In this document: positions 1-7,082 of the stretch, one piece after another
Layout of the letters: each line of letters opens with the position of its first letter
Numbering within the stretch: position 1 is the first letter of the stretch
Assembly (NCBI GenBank): GCA_964453855.1
Contig: CAYVRN010000073.1
Span: forward strand, 1 to 13,127
Length of the DNA: 13,127 nt
Source of the DNA: JASMHC01 sp964453855
GTDB taxonomy: Bacteria; Pseudomonadota; Alphaproteobacteria; Rhodobacterales; Rhodobacteraceae
Direction of reading: 5' to 3'
The notes under the pieces: generated by a model
Told to the model about the DNA's origin: nothing
The model's database searches: none
The model's input: only the letters and a program-made list of their open reading frames with translations
Translations under genes and position numbers: made by a program

Positions 1-647
1 TGTTTTAGATCATTCAATTCGTGACCGATCGAACAATAAAACACGCGGCCCTGATCCCAACGGCGTTTCCACACGACAGGGATCACAGTCCCTTCGATCC
101 ACCATAGGTGATCACCCGAAAATGTTGTGGTTGCCAGAACATCATTTGAAGGATCCACCAGCATATAATATTGCTCGGATTTTATACGGAAACTTTTGAT
201 CCCATGCACGATCGGATCATCGGGCTTGCAGATTGTGACATCATAATCAATGTAATCTTCGGTCGGTTGTAAATTATCGGGCCAACCGGGGGGATGGGCC
301 ACAAATTGACCACCAATCAGAAAGTGATAGGTTGGACGGTCGCGAAATGCGTCCCCCATATGTCCGTGCCAGCCTGCAATACCGCATCCTGCAGCGATCA
401 GCTTTAACAATCCGTCCTCTTGCAATTTGGTCATATTACCAAATTCCTCTTTGTGACCAGATCGCGCCGATGACCAGATTGGCGTGATTAAATCAACATC
501 TGACAGGTCTTCGGGATTCTCTAATGGTGCAAGCGTTTCATAGACATCCACGTCAAAGCCGTTTTGTTCAAGCAATTCCTTGTACCAATCCGCGAATGCC
601 GTCGGCGCGTGGCCCTGCCATCCGCCCACAAATAAAACAGCCTTCAT
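1..647 (-). CDS. ThuA-like protein, partial (C-terminus beyond window edge)
   Basis: This ThuA-like domain protein belongs to the class I glutamine-amidotransferase-like fold. It is truncated at the left edge; 215 codons plus two bases are visible and the C-terminus is missing. It starts MKAVLFVGGWQGHAP, a beta strand and glycine-rich turn typical of the fold. The hallmark family segment GWHGHMGDAFRD lies at about residues 92-103, followed by FLIGGQFVAHP (109-119), DDPIVHGI (143-150) and GRVFYCSIGHE (200-210). ThuA was named from the trehalose-utilisation locus of rhizobia, and ThuA-like proteins often sit beside sugar oxidoreductases; the exact reaction of this one cannot be stated. Its ATG overlaps the stop of the upstream dehydrogenase in an ATGA (644-647), so the two are translationally coupled and probably act on successive intermediates. 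No signal peptide is visible, so it is likely cytoplasmic. Family call strong, function open. Confidence 0.88.
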   Translation of the reverse strand, partial: MKAVLFVGGWQGHAPTAFADWYKELLEQNGFDVDVYETLAPLENPEDLSDVDLITPIWSSARSGHKEEFGNMTKLQEDGLLKLIAAGCGIAGWHGHMGDAFRDRPTYHFLIGGQFVAHPPGWPDNLQPTEDYIDYDVTICKPDDPIVHGIKSFRIKSEQYYMLVDPSNDVLATTTFSGDHLWWIEGTVIPVVWKRRWDQGRVFYCSIGHELNDLK

Positions 648-1516
648 TTCGAATTCTCCTTTGCAAATGCCAACATAGCCGCCATATCCCGCGCGCCATA
701 GCCTGCGGTTTCAGCCAATTTCAGCTGGTCCAACGTAATGTCCGCTTGGGGCGTTGCGACCCCCAGATTGCGCGCCAAGTCTGTCATAACCTGCATATCT
801 TTGCGCGCCAGTGATACCGTAAAGGTCACATCATTTTCCGCCTCGTTTAGATACAAAGGGCGACGATAGGTCAGCATTGGTGCACAAGCTGCACTGGCTT
901 GAACAACATCATAGGCCAAATCGGGCGCAATGCCGGCGGCCCCAGCCATGTTCATTGCTTCGGAAAACGTTTGATTGATGCCATGGATCAGGGAATTTAC
1001 CGCCAATTTCATCACGGCCCCATCGCCGATTTTCCCCAAATACAAAACCTTGGATGCCATTGCATCTAGGATCGGGGCGATTGCCTGGCCATTTTGCTGC
1101 GACGCCCCCAGCATGACCATCAATGTTCCTGCGGCGGCGGCCTGTGTTGCACCGGAAACCGGCGCATCGATCACCTGCATATCTGCACGACAGCCCTGCG
1201 CGAGTGCCAAAATATGGTCGCGACTCATCGTGCCCATTTCGACAAAGGTCTTGGCCCGCGCACCCGCAAACAATCCCGTATCGCCATAATGCACCTGTTG
1301 CGACGACACATCATCAGCAAGCATCGTGACAATACAATCGCACGCATTGGCCAGATCAATGGGATCACTGACATATTCGACACTGTATTGCAGTGCAAAA
1401 TCTTGTGCGACTTGTTGTGTTCTGTTCCACACAACGACATCAAAACCGGCCGCGATCAGATTGGCCGCCATCAGACGGCCCATCCGACCTAAGCCAGCAA
1501 ACCCAATGCGGGTCAT
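644..1516 (-). CDS. NAD(P)-dependent beta-hydroxyacid dehydrogenase (3-hydroxyisobutyrate dehydrogenase family)
   Basis: A 290-residue protein of the HIBADH / tartronate-semialdehyde reductase family, the usual length. The N-terminal Rossmann fold opens MTRIGFAGLGRMG with the dinucleotide motif GLGRMG at residues 8-13; NRT at 31-33 follows beta-2, and an Arg there often points to NADP, though this is weak evidence. The substrate motif DAPVSGATQAAAAGTL spans about 117-132. The catalytic segment GDGAVMKLAVNSL (164-176) carries the expected Lys170 and Asn174. The all-helical C-terminal domain is complete. Such enzymes oxidise a beta-hydroxyacid or reduce a semialdehyde. The gene overlaps the ATPase start by four bases upstream (1513-1516) and the ThuA gene by four bases downstream (644-647), placing it in the transporter operon. 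Substrate unknown; a sugar-acid or short branched hydroxyacid is reasonable inference. Confidence 0.92.
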   Translation of the reverse strand: MTRIGFAGLGRMGRLMAANLIAAGFDVVVWNRTQQVAQDFALQYSVEYVSDPIDLANACDCIVTMLADDVSSQQVHYGDTGLFAGARAKTFVEMGTMSRDHILALAQGCRADMQVIDAPVSGATQAAAAGTLMVMLGASQQNGQAIAPILDAMASKVLYLGKIGDGAVMKLAVNSLIHGINQTFSEAMNMAGAAGIAPDLAYDVVQASAACAPMLTYRRPLYLNEAENDVTFTVSLARKDMQVMTDLARNLGVATPQADITLDQLKLAETAGYGARDMAAMLAFAKENSK

Positions 1517-3027
1517 GATGCCACCTGGGCGCCTTCTAATCCTGAAATGGCTTGGATCAGGTTATCCTCGGTTACCTCGTCCGAACCAAAGGTGCGCATA
1601 ATGCGACCGCTATACATTGCGACGATCCGATCAGAGACACGCAGAACTTCGGGCATTTCGGAACTGATCACAATGACAGCATAGCCTTGTGCTGCCAATT
1701 CGCGGATAAGTTTGTGGATTTCGGATTTGCTGCCAACATCGATCCCACGCGTGGGTTCATCCACGATCAATACATCTGGATGCATGGACAACCATTTCCC
1801 GATGACAATTTTCTGCTGATTGCCACCTGACAAATTCCCAACAGTTTGTCGCCAACCCGGGGTTCGAATGTCCAAGCTGTCTTTGTACTTATCGAATATC
1901 TTAATTTCCGCACCCTGATCCACAAACGGCCCCGAGGTTAATTTGTCAATCTGGGGCAGCGTTATATTGTCACGACAATTCATACCCAAAACCAAACCTT
2001 GGCCTTTGCGGTCCTCTGGGACCAATGAAATCCCCTTGGCAATCGCATCTGCAGGGGAATTGATCGTGACGGGTGCGCCATTTAACAAAATCTCGCCTGC
2101 GCTTTGATCGCGCAACCCGAACAGCGTTTCCGCAATTTCTGTGCGCCCTGCCCCGACCAGACCGTAAAATCCCAAAACCTCGCCGCGTCTGACGTGAAAC
2201 GACACGTCTTGATACAGATTGCCACATGACAGGCCGCGCACCTCTAGTGCGGTTTCGCCAAATTCATGCGCCAGCGCTTCGCGTGATAGGTCCAGTTTGC
2301 GACCGATCATCAGCTGGGTGACATCCTCTTCGTTCGTTTTGGCAGTTTCAACTGTCCCACGATACTGACCATCACGCAAAACGCTGATGCGATCTGTCAT
2401 ATGAAAGATTTCTTCCATGCGGTGAGAAATATAGACAATGCCAACACCATTATCGGTCAGATCCTTGATTACATCAAACAAAACGACCTTTTCTGCGTCG
2501 GTCAATGATGCCGTTGGTTCATCAAAAATAACAGCGCGGGCATCATGCGTCAAAGCACGGGCAATTTCGACCATCTGTTGATTGGCAATCGATAATTCAC
2601 CCACACGCGTGCGCGCATTAAACCCAACCTTAAGCATAGATAGAATTTCATCTGTCTGTGCATATAGTTTGGTCCAATCGACCCGACCAAAGGATTTTCG
2701 GGGCAATTCACCTAAGAAAATATTTTCTGCAACACTGAGCTCAGTCGCAAGGCTAAGCTCTTGGTGAATAAACAAAATCCCGTGATCTTTGGCCTCAAGG
2801 GGTGTTGTCATATTCACGGGCTGTTCATTGACAATGATTTGCCCTTCATCGGGTTGATAAATGCCGCCAAGCACCTTCATCAAGGTCGACTTTCCGGCGC
2901 CATTTTCACCCATCAAGGCATGCACTTCGCCCGGCTGGACATCAAAGGACACCCCATCCAATGCGCGAACACCGGGAAAAGTTTTGACGATATTTTCAAG
3001 ACGTAAAACGGGTTGTTGCTGGCTCAT
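1513..3027 (-). CDS. Sugar ABC transporter ATP-binding protein, RbsA/MglA-type (CUT2)
   Basis: A 504-residue ATPase with two nucleotide-binding domains in one chain, the hallmark of the CUT2 carbohydrate importers (RbsA, MglA, XylG). NBD1 has Walker A GENGAGKST (40-48), a Q-loop around HQE (88-90), a modified signature LSIANQQ (145-151), Walker B AVIFDEP (165-171) and H-loop SHRMEE (201-206). NBD2 has the degenerate P-loop GLVGAGRTE (289-297), with Arg in place of the usual Lys as is normal in this family, the linker motif VPEDRKGQG (336-344), signature LSGGNQQK (399-406) and Walker B VLIVDEP (419-425). It energises the two permeases encoded just upstream. The start overlaps the permease stop in ATGA (3024-3027), and the stop overlaps the next gene start in the same way. 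Cytoplasmic, membrane-associated. Family certain, sugar unknown. Confidence 0.97.
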   Translation of the reverse strand: MSQQQPVLRLENIVKTFPGVRALDGVSFDVQPGEVHALMGENGAGKSTLMKVLGGIYQPDEGQIIVNEQPVNMTTPLEAKDHGILFIHQELSLATELSVAENIFLGELPRKSFGRVDWTKLYAQTDEILSMLKVGFNARTRVGELSIANQQMVEIARALTHDARAVIFDEPTASLTDAEKVVLFDVIKDLTDNGVGIVYISHRMEEIFHMTDRISVLRDGQYRGTVETAKTNEEDVTQLMIGRKLDLSREALAHEFGETALEVRGLSCGNLYQDVSFHVRRGEVLGFYGLVGAGRTEIAETLFGLRDQSAGEILLNGAPVTINSPADAIAKGISLVPEDRKGQGLVLGMNCRDNITLPQIDKLTSGPFVDQGAEIKIFDKYKDSLDIRTPGWRQTVGNLSGGNQQKIVIGKWLSMHPDVLIVDEPTRGIDVGSKSEIHKLIRELAAQGYAVIVISSEMPEVLRVSDRIVAMYSGRIMRTFGSDEVTEDNLIQAISGLEGAQVAS

Positions 3028-4025
3028 ACCTTCAACTCCTCTTTGCCTTTGATATTCAACTGACGATCAAGGAATAGAACCGCAATCAAAATCAAACCAA
3101 TCACAAGGTTCACGGTTTCTGTGTCGGCACCGATATGCGACAATCCTTTGCGCAACAACTGGATGGCCAGCACACCGCCAAAGGTCGAAATGATTGATCC
3201 TGCGCCACCGGTTAGCTTGGTTCCGCCCAAAACAACGGCCGTGATAACCCATAGTTCATACAATTCGCCATCATTTGGGTTCACAGATCCGGATTCTGAA
3301 TAAAACACCACCGCAGACAAGGCCGCCAAAAATCCGATGATCATAAAATTGATCATCATATGCGGGCCCACACGGATACCTGCATTCACGGCTGCGGTTT
3401 TATTGTCACCAATCGCATAGGCATTACGACCGTGAACCGTTTTGTTCATGATAAACCAAATGATCAAGGTAACGACCAGTAAAAACCATGTTGCCGTGTG
3501 CAGGCCCAAAAACTGTGCTTCTGCAAAATCGACCAGCGTCCAGTTCAGGTGGCTTGTGGGTTGTTCGCCATTGTACATGAACACCAGACCGCGATAACCC
3601 AACATTGACCCCAATGTGACGATAAAGGCATCCACCCCAGTTTTCCAAACGATAAACCCGTTTAGCGCCCCTAGGGCCGCACCGACAATCAATGCCAAGA
3701 CCCAAGAGACAGGGATTACCATATCGCCCAGCCCTGCAAACATTGGCCAGGTCATACTATCCAGCAAAACGATGGCACACAAAGCATAGATGGCCCCAAC
3801 GCTTAGATCGATATTGCCGTTGACCATGATAATTGTCATGCCCATGGCAATAATCCCAATCGGCGCGGATTGTTTGAACAACAACAGCATGTTGTCTACA
3901 TCCATGAATGCCTTTTCACTCAGTGAAAAAAATTCACCCGCCACAGTAAAAAAGATCAGTTCAAGGACAATAAATCCCCAGATTGCACCGCGGCTTAACA
4001 AAGTTGAAAGAGTTCCAGATTTCAT
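3024..4025 (-). CDS. Sugar ABC transporter permease 2, RbsC-type (CUT2)
   Basis: A 333-residue inner-membrane permease of the BPD_transp_2 family (RbsC, MglC, XylH). About eight to ten hydrophobic segments are seen. Family motifs are NGNIDLSVGA (69-78), the cytoplasmic TVHGRNAYAIGDN segment (196-208) that contacts the ATPase, and ITAVVLGGTKLTGGAG (261-276). I chose the ATG at 4025, not the in-frame ATG at 4055, because AAGGAG lies 7 bases upstream (4033-4038 on the minus strand), because the longer form would add ten basic residues and overlap the previous gene, and because MKSGTLSTLL gives a normal N-terminus. The stop overlaps the ATPase start by four bases. It likely forms a heterodimer with permease 1. 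Confidence 0.95.
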   Translation of the reverse strand: MKSGTLSTLLSRGAIWGFIVLELIFFTVAGEFFSLSEKAFMDVDNMLLLFKQSAPIGIIAMGMTIIMVNGNIDLSVGAIYALCAIVLLDSMTWPMFAGLGDMVIPVSWVLALIVGAALGALNGFIVWKTGVDAFIVTLGSMLGYRGLVFMYNGEQPTSHLNWTLVDFAEAQFLGLHTATWFLLVVTLIIWFIMNKTVHGRNAYAIGDNKTAAVNAGIRVGPHMMINFMIIGFLAALSAVVFYSESGSVNPNDGELYELWVITAVVLGGTKLTGGAGSIISTFGGVLAIQLLRKGLSHIGADTETVNLVIGLILIAVLFLDRQLNIKGKEELKV

Positions 4026-4032
4026 CAGATTT

Positions 4033-4038
4033 CTCCTT
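4033..4038 (-). promoter_or_regulatory. Ribosome binding site fixing the permease 2 start
   Basis: AAGGAG on the minus strand ends 7 bases before the ATG at 4025. The TAA stop of permease 1 (4037-4039) overlaps the Shine-Dalgarno as TAAGGAG, so termination of permease 1 and initiation of permease 2 are physically coupled. This argues against the alternative ATG at 4055. Confidence 0.8.
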
Positions 4039-5011
4039 ACGCGATGGGGGACCAAAGCTTGCCACGCTTTGCCGCGATATCAAGCCAGACTGCCAGAATA
4101 ATGATGACCCATGTCACCACGTATTGAACATAGAACTGCAAACCAACCAGCAGCAGGCCGTTTTGGATAAATCCAAGGATTAAAACACCAATCACCGTTT
4201 TGAATACCGTGCCCGATCCGCCAAGCAGGGACGCACCGCCCAAAATCACGGCGGCCAGCACTTCCAGCTCTAGCCCTTGGCCCACGGTGTTTTGCGACCC
4301 CAAACTGCGGCTGGCCTGCAACAAACCGGCCGTCGCCACACAAAACGACGAAATGATATAACATATGAACACAACGCGCGGACGATGCAGCCCAGAAAAC
4401 GTCGCGGCAACGCCGTTGCCACCCACCGCATATACGCTGCGACCAAATGGTGTCTTGGCCAGCAACAATCCAAGTGCTGCGGCCAGAACAACGAATATTA
4501 TGATCGGCACAGGCAGCCCCATAACATCACCCTGACCGAATACCTTGAACCACGTGCCCTCTTTGTCCGCGATATCCATGTTTTTGCCACCTGAATACGT
4601 CAGGGTTAGCCCATGAATTGCCGACAACATGCCAAGCGTAACGATCAATGAATTCAGTTTTAGATAGGCGACCAGAAACCCGATAAACGCACCAAGCGCC
4701 ATGGTCATCACAAACATCGTGGGAATGGCCATGCTGGCCCCAATCTTGTCATGCAAATCTAGAACGACGATTGTTGAAAACGACATCATCGATCCAACAG
4801 ACAGATCCAAATTTCCGCTAATCACAACAAAGGTCACGCCAAGCGCCATGACCCCTAAAATTGCCGATGATCGGATCACACCCATGATGTTATCTGGATC
4901 AATAAACCGTGTGTTCGCGATGGAAAATCCAATCATAAAAACCACGAATGCGATCAATATGCCCTGTCGGGCAAACAATTGCCCCAAGTCTTTTTTGGTC
5001 AGACCAGCCAT
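4037..5011 (-). CDS. Sugar ABC transporter permease 1, RbsC-type (CUT2)
   Basis: A 324-residue integral membrane permease of the BPD_transp_2 family, normal length for RbsC. Visible family signatures are VISGNLDLSVGS (63-74), TPFGRSVYAVGGN (187-199), which corresponds to the ATPase-contact loop, and VLAAVILGGASLLGGSG (251-267). The first membrane segment follows a short basic cytoplasmic N-terminus (MAGLTKKDLGQLFARQG). The start at 5011 is supported by a GGGAGG Shine-Dalgarno. It is 24 bases downstream of SDR-1 and is followed after 11 bases by permease 2. The two permeases are clearly divergent relatives, not a recent duplication, so the channel is probably a heterodimer. The sugar cannot be read from the sequence. 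Confidence 0.95.
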   Translation of the reverse strand: MAGLTKKDLGQLFARQGILIAFVVFMIGFSIANTRFIDPDNIMGVIRSSAILGVMALGVTFVVISGNLDLSVGSMMSFSTIVVLDLHDKIGASMAIPTMFVMTMALGAFIGFLVAYLKLNSLIVTLGMLSAIHGLTLTYSGGKNMDIADKEGTWFKVFGQGDVMGLPVPIIIFVVLAAALGLLLAKTPFGRSVYAVGGNGVAATFSGLHRPRVVFICYIISSFCVATAGLLQASRSLGSQNTVGQGLELEVLAAVILGGASLLGGSGTVFKTVIGVLILGFIQNGLLLVGLQFYVQYVVTWVIIILAVWLDIAAKRGKLWSPIA

Positions 5012-5035
5012 GGTGCCCTCCCTTTGGCCAGAGAA

Positions 5036-5833
5036 TTATACAAGTGTCATTCCACCATCTATCATAACAATCTGGCCCGTCATGTAATCGCTGTCTTTCG
5101 ACGCCAAAAATGTCGTTGTTCCAGTAATGTCGGATGGTGTTGCGACGCGACCCTTTAGAATTTCTGATGAAAATTCCTCCATGGCCTGTCCAGGTCGGTC
5201 AGACGCGCCAATTTCCATCAAGTCTTTGTCAACCTGTTCCCACATTTCTGTGGCAACCACACCGGGGGCAAACCCCGTGACAGTGATATCATGCTTTGCT
5301 AAATCACGCGCGCCAGATTGCGTCAGCGCAATAACGCCCCATTTCGATGCGCAATAGGGTGCAACATTATCAAACCCCTGACGGCTAGCGATTGACGCGG
5401 TATTAATGATTTTTCCAAATGTTCCTTGGCGTATGAACTGCTGTGCCGCCTCTTGCATGCCAATCAGGCAGCCAAGACCATTGACGTCCATTATGAATCG
5501 CCAATTCTCTTCGGTCACATCAAGAAAATTCATCGGTTTATTTACGCCAGCATTGTTAAATTTTACATCTAACTTGCCAAACTTGGCAACTGTATGTTTG
5601 ATCATCGCGCGTACAGATTCACGGTCTGTGACATCGACAACCGAATGCGTAACCTTTCCGCCTCCGGCGGCGGCGCGGTTTATATTCTCTTGTGCGACGG
5701 TTTCAACTTTTTCGGCATTGATATCTGCAAAACAGACATCCGCACCTTGATCCAAGAGCGCCTCGCCAATTGCGCGTCCGATGCCTTGGGCGGCGCCCGT
5801 GACAATACATGACCGTCCCAGCAAACGTGCCAT
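5036..5833 (-). CDS. Short-chain dehydrogenase/reductase, SDR-1
   Basis: A 265-residue classical SDR oxidoreductase (polyol / acetoin-diacetyl reductase-like). The cofactor motif TGAAQGIG is at 12-19, Asp37 follows beta-2 (FADIN), which favours NAD(H), DVTD is at 67-70 and NNAG at 93-96. The catalytic set is Asn118, Ser147, Tyr160 and Lys164 (YCASK). The C-terminus has the family segment DYMTGQIVMIDGG (249-261). It lies between the binding-protein gene and the permease genes, inside the transporter operon, which suggests that it acts on the imported compound or its first product. It resembles SDR-2 at 8910-9719 along its whole length, including shared NKP, WEQ-DKDL and DSDYMTGQ segments. The Shine-Dalgarno is weak (AGGA). 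Likely a cytoplasmic alcohol or polyol dehydrogenase; substrate unknown. Confidence 0.93.
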   Translation of the reverse strand: MARLLGRSCIVTGAAQGIGRAIGEALLDQGADVCFADINAEKVETVAQENINRAAAGGGKVTHSVVDVTDRESVRAMIKHTVAKFGKLDVKFNNAGVNKPMNFLDVTEENWRFIMDVNGLGCLIGMQEAAQQFIRQGTFGKIINTASIASRQGFDNVAPYCASKWGVIALTQSGARDLAKHDITVTGFAPGVVATEMWEQVDKDLMEIGASDRPGQAMEEFSSEILKGRVATPSDITGTTTFLASKDSDYMTGQIVMIDGGMTLV

Positions 5834-5870
5834 ATGATATTCCTAGCTTGTCATTGATAACTACAGAAAT

Positions 5871-5894
5871 CGGGCGCAGCCTAAACTGCGCCCG
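5871..5894 (-). terminator. Intercistronic hairpin after the binding-protein gene
   Basis: A perfect 9-base-pair stem, CGGGCGCAG (5871-5879) with CTGCGCCCG (5886-5894), closes a 6-base loop. It lies 15 bases after the binding-protein stop. In the minus-strand RNA it is followed by AUUUCU, a poor U-tract, so I see it as a partial terminator or an mRNA-stabilising 3' hairpin that would keep binding-protein transcript above that of the downstream membrane genes. That pattern is well known in binding-protein-dependent transporter operons. Confidence 0.65.
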
Positions 5895-5909
5895 GACGCG
5901 TATCCAATC

Positions 5910-6866
5910 TTAGAATACTGGTTTTGTAAAGTTGCTCATGTTGTCCTGAGTGATCTTTGGTGTGTCAAAGTAGTTCAGGAATGGCACGTCTTTTCCATCC
6001 AAAACGTCGATTGCTGTTTTCAATGCAGCTTTCGCATCATCAACAGGGGATTGATAGATCGAACCCCAATATTCGCCGCGCTCCATTGCTTCGTAACCTA
6101 CGGCAAAGTTTGTCGCGCCTACGAAAATAATGCCTTCACGGCCAGCTGCTTTGGCTGCGTTCAATGCGCCAACACCCATGTTGTCGTCGCCGGAATATAC
6201 GCCATTGATGTTGTCGTACTTAACCAAGAACGCTTCCATGACTTTTTGTGATTTTTCACGGTTCCAGTCACCTGGTTGCTCGTCGATTTGTTCAACATTT
6301 GGGCAAACTTCTGGCAAACGATCGTTAAAGCCTTTGGCGCGTTCGATTGCAGTTGTGTAACCAGGCTGACCAGTGATGTGAACAACTTTGGCGCTGTTTT
6401 CGATGCCCATTGCTTTGAATTTGTCACACATGATTTCTGCTGAACGCGAACCCTGTGTAATGTTGTCTGGGCCCGAGAATGACGCGATGAAATCAAAACC
6501 CGCTTCTGCGATGTTTGAGTTTGTCGCAACAACAGGGATGCCTGCGTTTTTAGCTTTACGAACTGCGGGGATTACAGCTTCGCCGTTTGTTGGCCAAATG
6601 ATGATCGCGTCAACTTCTTGCTGGATCAGGTCTTCCATTTGGGCGATCTGGCGTGCAACGTCACCACCTGCGTCCAAAACAACTGTTTCGACATTTGGGT
6701 TTGCCGCAGCGGCTTCGATAAACGCTTTTTCGTATGTTGTCTGATAGCTGTCCACACCGACGTTGTTCTGTGTGATGCCGATTTTATATGTTTCTGCAGA
6801 TGCTACGCCTGCAACTGTCAATGCAGCTGTCGCTACGCTTGCAGCAAAGAATGTACCTAGTTTCAT
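5910..6866 (-). CDS. Periplasmic sugar-binding protein of the CUT2 ABC transporter
   Basis: A 318-residue periplasmic binding protein of the RbsB-like type I fold (Peripla_BP_4). The signal peptide is clear: MKLGTFF, a hydrophobic core and a VASA cleavage site, with cleavage expected after residue 24, giving mature ETYKIGITQNN. The mature part holds the ribose-binding-like segments DAGGDVARQIAQMEDLIQQ (about 62-80), IIIWPTNGEAVIPAVRKA and a hinge region near GVYSGDDNMGVGAL. Two cysteines (MCDKF, EVCPN) could form a disulfide. An in-frame ATG at 7040 would add 58 residues ahead of the signal peptide and read through the operator region, so I reject it; GGGAGGA at 6876-6882 marks 6866 as the start. 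It is first in the operon and captures the ligand for the permeases and ATPase downstream. Confidence 0.95.
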   Translation of the reverse strand: MKLGTFFAASVATAALTVAGVASAETYKIGITQNNVGVDSYQTTYEKAFIEAAAANPNVETVVLDAGGDVARQIAQMEDLIQQEVDAIIIWPTNGEAVIPAVRKAKNAGIPVVATNSNIAEAGFDFIASFSGPDNITQGSRSAEIMCDKFKAMGIENSAKVVHITGQPGYTTAIERAKGFNDRLPEVCPNVEQIDEQPGDWNREKSQKVMEAFLVKYDNINGVYSGDDNMGVGALNAAKAAGREGIIFVGATNFAVGYEAMERGEYWGSIYQSPVDDAKAALKTAIDVLDGKDVPFLNYFDTPKITQDNMSNFTKPVF

Positions 6867-6875
6867 AATTGGGTC

Positions 6876-6882
6876 TCCTCCC
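6876..6882 (-). promoter_or_regulatory. Ribosome binding site deciding the binding-protein start
   Basis: GGGAGGA on the minus strand lies 9 bases before the ATG at 6866. It is a near-consensus Shine-Dalgarno, and it makes the secretion signal the true N-terminus. Confidence 0.85.
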
Positions 6883-6996
6883 GTTTGGTATTCTTTCCCG
6901 GTGCGCCTTGCGGCGTGGTTGGTGCCAGATTCGACACGCCACCGGTCAGTGGTTGAACGATGCAGCGTTCTGATCAGCAAAAACCTAGCAATATTG

Positions 6997-7007
6997 TCCA
7001 TTTTGAA
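6997..7007. promoter_or_regulatory. Degenerate operator copy, site 1 (proposed)
   Basis: TCCATTTTGAA matches the TCCA-N3-TGGA core of site 2 with one mismatch. Its centre (7002) is 21 bases from the centre of site 2 (7023), two helical turns, so two dimers could sit on the same DNA face. Its TCCATTTTG also pairs with CAAAATGGA of site 2 (7020-7028), forming a larger inverted repeat. Confidence 0.5.
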
Positions 7008-7012
7008 TAATG

Positions 7013-7033
7013 TAATATCCAAAATGGATATTA
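7013..7033. promoter_or_regulatory. Perfect palindromic operator, site 2 (proposed)
   Basis: Two perfectly complementary 9-base arms, TAATATCCA (7013-7021) and TGGATATTA (7025-7033), flank a 3-base AAA centre. It is the best dyad in the control region. Its core TCCA-AAA-TGGA recurs in sites 1 and 3. It overlaps the proposed -35 box of the transporter promoter and sits 50 bases before the regulator ATG. I infer that the adjacent wHTH regulator binds it as a dimer. Confidence 0.7.
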
Positions 7034-7082
7034 ATAGCATATATTAAGATCTGCAAATTGAACAATTTCTGAAAGGTCGGCA

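Larger units (their letters stand above)
6867..7082. promoter_or_regulatory. Divergent control region between transporter operon and regulator
   Basis: This 216-base non-coding stretch holds the promoters of both arms. The half near the regulator (about 6985-7060) is very AT-rich and carries the palindromic sites listed separately. On the minus strand a weak promoter can be read as TTGGAT (7017-7022) and GACAAT (6993-6998) with an 18-base spacer. On the plus strand TTGAAT (7003-7008) with GATATT (7027-7032), or a lone TATATT at 7040-7045, are candidates. All these boxes are weak guesses. The half near the binding protein (6883-6960) would be a 5' leader of roughly 110-130 bases and contains CCGGTG / CACCGG and GCGTG / CACGC arms that could fold. 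Confidence 0.6.

Noticed and set aside
6867..7040. In-frame extension of the binding protein to an ATG at 7040, adding 58 residues
   Set aside because: It would bury the obvious signal peptide, run through the AT-rich operator region, and ignores the GGGAGGA site before 6866.
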